From an uncultured bacterium (GTDB lineage Bacteria; Bacillota; Clostridia; Lachnospirales; Lachnospiraceae), in contig CAMXIF010000019.1 of NCBI GenBank assembly GCA_947243845.1, forward strand, positions 1-56,668: 56,668 nt of DNA. The letters are read 5' to 3'. Numbering within the stretch: the first letter of the stretch is position 1; each line of letters starts with the position of its first letter. Under the pieces are notes generated by a model, which was given only the letters and a program-made list of their open reading frames with translations, made no database searches and had not been told where the DNA came from. This document shows, piece by piece, positions 54,790 to 56,668 of this stretch. Both the position numbers and the translations under genes were made by a program.

Positions 54790-56133
54790 CTATATTGTTA
54801 TGCTGCCGATACAACAGGATGCTGCCACAATCTGCGCCATTTTATTATCCAGGCGTACATTCACTTCGATATCATGGTCGGTTCTGTTTAAAAGGATGCA
54901 CACAATGCTGTCGTCCGGATTCAAAAAAGCAGTCGCTTCCACTTCATCCGTATAGCTGCTGATGCCGATCCGTACTGCTCCCGGCTTAATAAAGTGTGTA
55001 AAATGCCACAGATAATCCGCCGTATTTCTTCTAAGCAGTTCTCTTTTCGTTGTATCAAACAAAAAGGGTGCGTCACAAAAATTCCCCACATGATTCGGCC
55101 CGCCGTTTTCATCCAATACAATATTCCAATCATAAAAAGCATTCATGCCATGATTCATATTGCCGATCATATCATGTGCATATTTCTGCGCATTTTTTAA
55201 ATCATCATCCGCGGCAAACTTACTGTACTCTATGCAAGCCTCTGATAAGATCAGCTTCTTATCGGGAAATCTTTCATGAATCATTCCCAGGGCTTCAAAA
55301 TGATCCCCGCTGTACCAGTGAAATGCGATTCCCGTTATCATAGGATCTGTAGTCTCATCTATGATTTCACAGGCACGTTCAAATGCCCGCTCTTTATTAT
55401 GATCCCAAATAAACACTTCCACATCGGACAGACCATTCTCCTGCAGCGCCGGCCACATATAGTCCCGCAAGAACTCTTTCTCCTGTTTGGCCGTATAAAT
55501 ACAGGAGTCCCAGGTTTGAACCGCCTTAGGTTCATTTTGCAAACTGAGACGCTTTATCTGATATCCCCTACTTCTATATTCTTTGATGTACCGGCAAATA
55601 TAGTCTGCCCAAACCTTTCTATACTCCGGTTTTAAAGTTCCGCCATGGTTCCTGTCTCCGTTTGTTTTCATATACGCCGGCGGGCTCCACGGTGTAAGCA
55701 TAATTTCCAAATTTCCGCCATATACCTTCTGCGCATCATTCAACAACGGCAGAATATTCTTTTCCACCCGCTCTAGTTGAAATCCCTCAAATGCCCTGTC
55801 CTCCTCATCTTCCACGGCCTCATAATGTCCAAGGGAAAAATCGCAGCTGTCTATCGGAATCCGTACCATGCGGTATCCCATGGCATCTTCCTCAAAATAC
55901 GCTTTCAGCATCTGCGTCTTTTGTTCTTCTCCCATCTGCCCATAAATATATCCTGACGACTCCGTAATTGCACCGCCGAATCCCTCAAAAACCTGATATG
56001 TCACAGAGGGATAAAGATTCAGCAGACCATTTTCTTCTCCGCCATCGGGCACCAATTCTATTTCTTTCTCCTGGCGGCATTTTTCGCCTCCCTTATATAG
56101 CGTACTGACATATTGTATTTTCGTTTTACTCAT
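54790..56133 (-). CDS. GH30 family glycoside hydrolase
   Basis: 447 residues, no signal peptide. It hydrolyses beta-glycosides (glucosylceramidase, beta-1,6-glucanase or xylan-type activity). The fold opens with FEGFGGAITES. The acid/base is E201 in LQNEP and the nucleophile E298 in LSEA. Length is normal for GH30. The GGAGG SD is about 12 nt upstream. It follows a decayed AraC-type regulator by 24 bp, which probably once controlled it. Exact substrate cannot be told. Confidence 0.9.
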   Translation of the reverse strand: MSKTKIQYVSTLYKGGEKCRQEKEIELVPDGGEENGLLNLYPSVTYQVFEGFGGAITESSGYIYGQMGEEQKTQMLKAYFEEDAMGYRMVRIPIDSCDFSLGHYEAVEDEEDRAFEGFQLERVEKNILPLLNDAQKVYGGNLEIMLTPWSPPAYMKTNGDRNHGGTLKPEYRKVWADYICRYIKEYRSRGYQIKRLSLQNEPKAVQTWDSCIYTAKQEKEFLRDYMWPALQENGLSDVEVFIWDHNKERAFERACEIIDETTDPMITGIAFHWYSGDHFEALGMIHERFPDKKLILSEACIEYSKFAADDDLKNAQKYAHDMIGNMNHGMNAFYDWNIVLDENGGPNHVGNFCDAPFLFDTTKRELLRRNTADYLWHFTHFIKPGAVRIGISSYTDEVEATAFLNPDDSIVCILLNRTDHDIEVNVRLDNKMAQIVAASCCIGSITI

Positions 56134-56157
56134 ATACCAATAGACCTCCGTTCCAAT

Positions 56158-56541
56158 TTACTGATGTGACTTTCGATACTCTGAGGGAGACTGCCCTTTG
56201 ATCTTCTTAAATACTTTGGAAAAATATTTCTCATCTTTAAAACCGACTCTATAGGCTATCTCGTATGTCTTCAGATAGTTTTGCTGCAGGTATGTACAGG
56301 CATGTTCGATACGGATCCCATTGAGGTAATCCACAAATCCTTTAGACAACTGCTTTTGAAAAAGCGTGGAAAGATATCCTGCGGATATACTGACCCTTTC
56401 CGCCACGTCCGCCGCCCGATTCACCATCTGCAATAAATCGGAAGACCTCACCGGTTTTAGTATATATTCTTTGGCCCCCAAACGCAATGCCTGTTGACAA
56501 TATTTAAACTCGTGGAAAATTAAAATTTTAAATTCCACCAT
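56158..56541 (-). pseudogene. Decayed REC-AraC response regulator remnant
   Basis: 127 residues. EFKYCQQALRLGAKEYILKPV is the last third of a receiver domain; the phosphoacceptor Asp is missing. It runs at once into ADVAERVSISAGYLSTLFQKQL, an AraC HTH, so the usual linker and first helix are lost. The first residues (before about 56511) come from the IS-like end, and no SD is present. It was a YesN-type regulator of the GH30 gene and is probably non-functional. An internal in-frame deletion and a 5' truncation explain the form best. Confidence 0.7.
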
Positions 56542-56584
56542 GAGACAATTCAGTGGAATTTACCTCTGCAAGAGTGGAGTTTAC
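56512..56584. repeat. Probable left end of an insertion sequence, with iterated GTGGA motifs
   Basis: GTGGAA-(15)-TTCCAC (56512-56538) is an inverted repeat at the breakpoint of the regulator. Direct repeats GTGGAATTTAC (56553-56563) and GTGGAGTTTAC (56574-56584) follow at 21-bp spacing. Such arrays are typical transposase-binding ends. Confidence 0.5.
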
Positions 56585-56646
56585 TCTTTCACATGTCAGT
56601 GCTATACTTTTCCTGCCCTCCTGACAGCAGTAGAAGGAGGTTCTCC

Positions 56647-56668
56647 ATGAGTAAATACATACCAGGCA
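56647..56668 (+). CDS. Start of a plus-strand gene, possibly IS30-type transposase
   Basis: AAGGAGG (56634-56640) is followed by ATG and MSKYIPG before the window ends. The start resembles IS30-family transposases of Lachnospiraceae as I recall them, and the upstream repeats fit an IS end. Only seven residues are visible. Confidence 0.35.

Overview
The window looks like chromosome of a Gram-positive Clostridia bacterium, most likely a Lachnospiraceae member. Reasons: moderate GC, strong AGGAGG-type ribosome binding sites, paired UPF0210/ACT genes, a YolD-Y-family polymerase pair, an ECF transporter, NADP-type glutamate dehydrogenase, several GH13 enzymes and families typical of that group (DUF6056, DUF5688). 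Most genes lie on the minus strand. I see no rRNA, CRISPR array, prophage or plasmid backbone. There is one tRNA, and an insertion-sequence edge seems to begin at the right end.

Layout. 1-3.1 kb: a minus-strand cell-envelope O-acylation pair (MBOAT acyltransferase plus SGNH protein) followed by a cut-off pseudouridine synthase, behind a promoter with a palindromic operator. 3.1-6.2 kb: GH13 glucosidase and RsmF-like rRNA methyltransferase. 6.4-9.9 kb: the main plus-strand block, with a TetR regulator, PutP-type Na+/proline symporter and an ArsR-type regulator with a large unknown C-terminal domain. 9.9-15.3 kb: small alarmone synthetase, then a catabolite-operator-controlled trio (maltogenic amylase, sn-glycerol-1-phosphate dehydrogenase, DUF6056 membrane protein). 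15.4-22.1 kb: FeoB/FeoA with an SDR epimerase, then an ECF transporter (S, fused A, T) behind a near-consensus promoter.

22.1-31.4 kb: a long housekeeping cluster (zf-HC2 protein, polA, coaE, FtsA/PilM-like ATPase, WalJ-type hydrolase, small membrane protein, ACT protein, UPF0210). 31.5-42.3 kb: GH25 muramidase, hybrid histidine kinase, ferredoxin-type aldo/keto reductase, aminopeptidase P, a small Cys/His-motif protein next to an SPL-family radical SAM enzyme, and a MATE exporter broken by two homopolymer frameshifts. 42.3-47.6 kb: a tandem-repeat acidic protein, DUF362 ferredoxin protein, double-HD signalling protein, and a LexA-controlled Y-family polymerase-YolD pair. 47.6-54.2 kb: AT-rich MFS exporter, gdhA, a small helical protein, SH3 wall protein, tRNA-Arg(CCG), DUF5688 and EF-P. 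54.2-56.7 kb: a very short orphan prepilin, a GH30 hydrolase, a decayed REC/AraC regulator and the probable left end of an IS.

Most promising leads: the radical SAM plus small-protein pair; the G1P dehydrogenase-amylase-DUF6056 operon; TGTTAC-type operators before two wall-related loci; the doubly frameshifted MATE gene with intact promoter and operator; and the regulator truncated at the probable IS end. None is proven from sequence alone.
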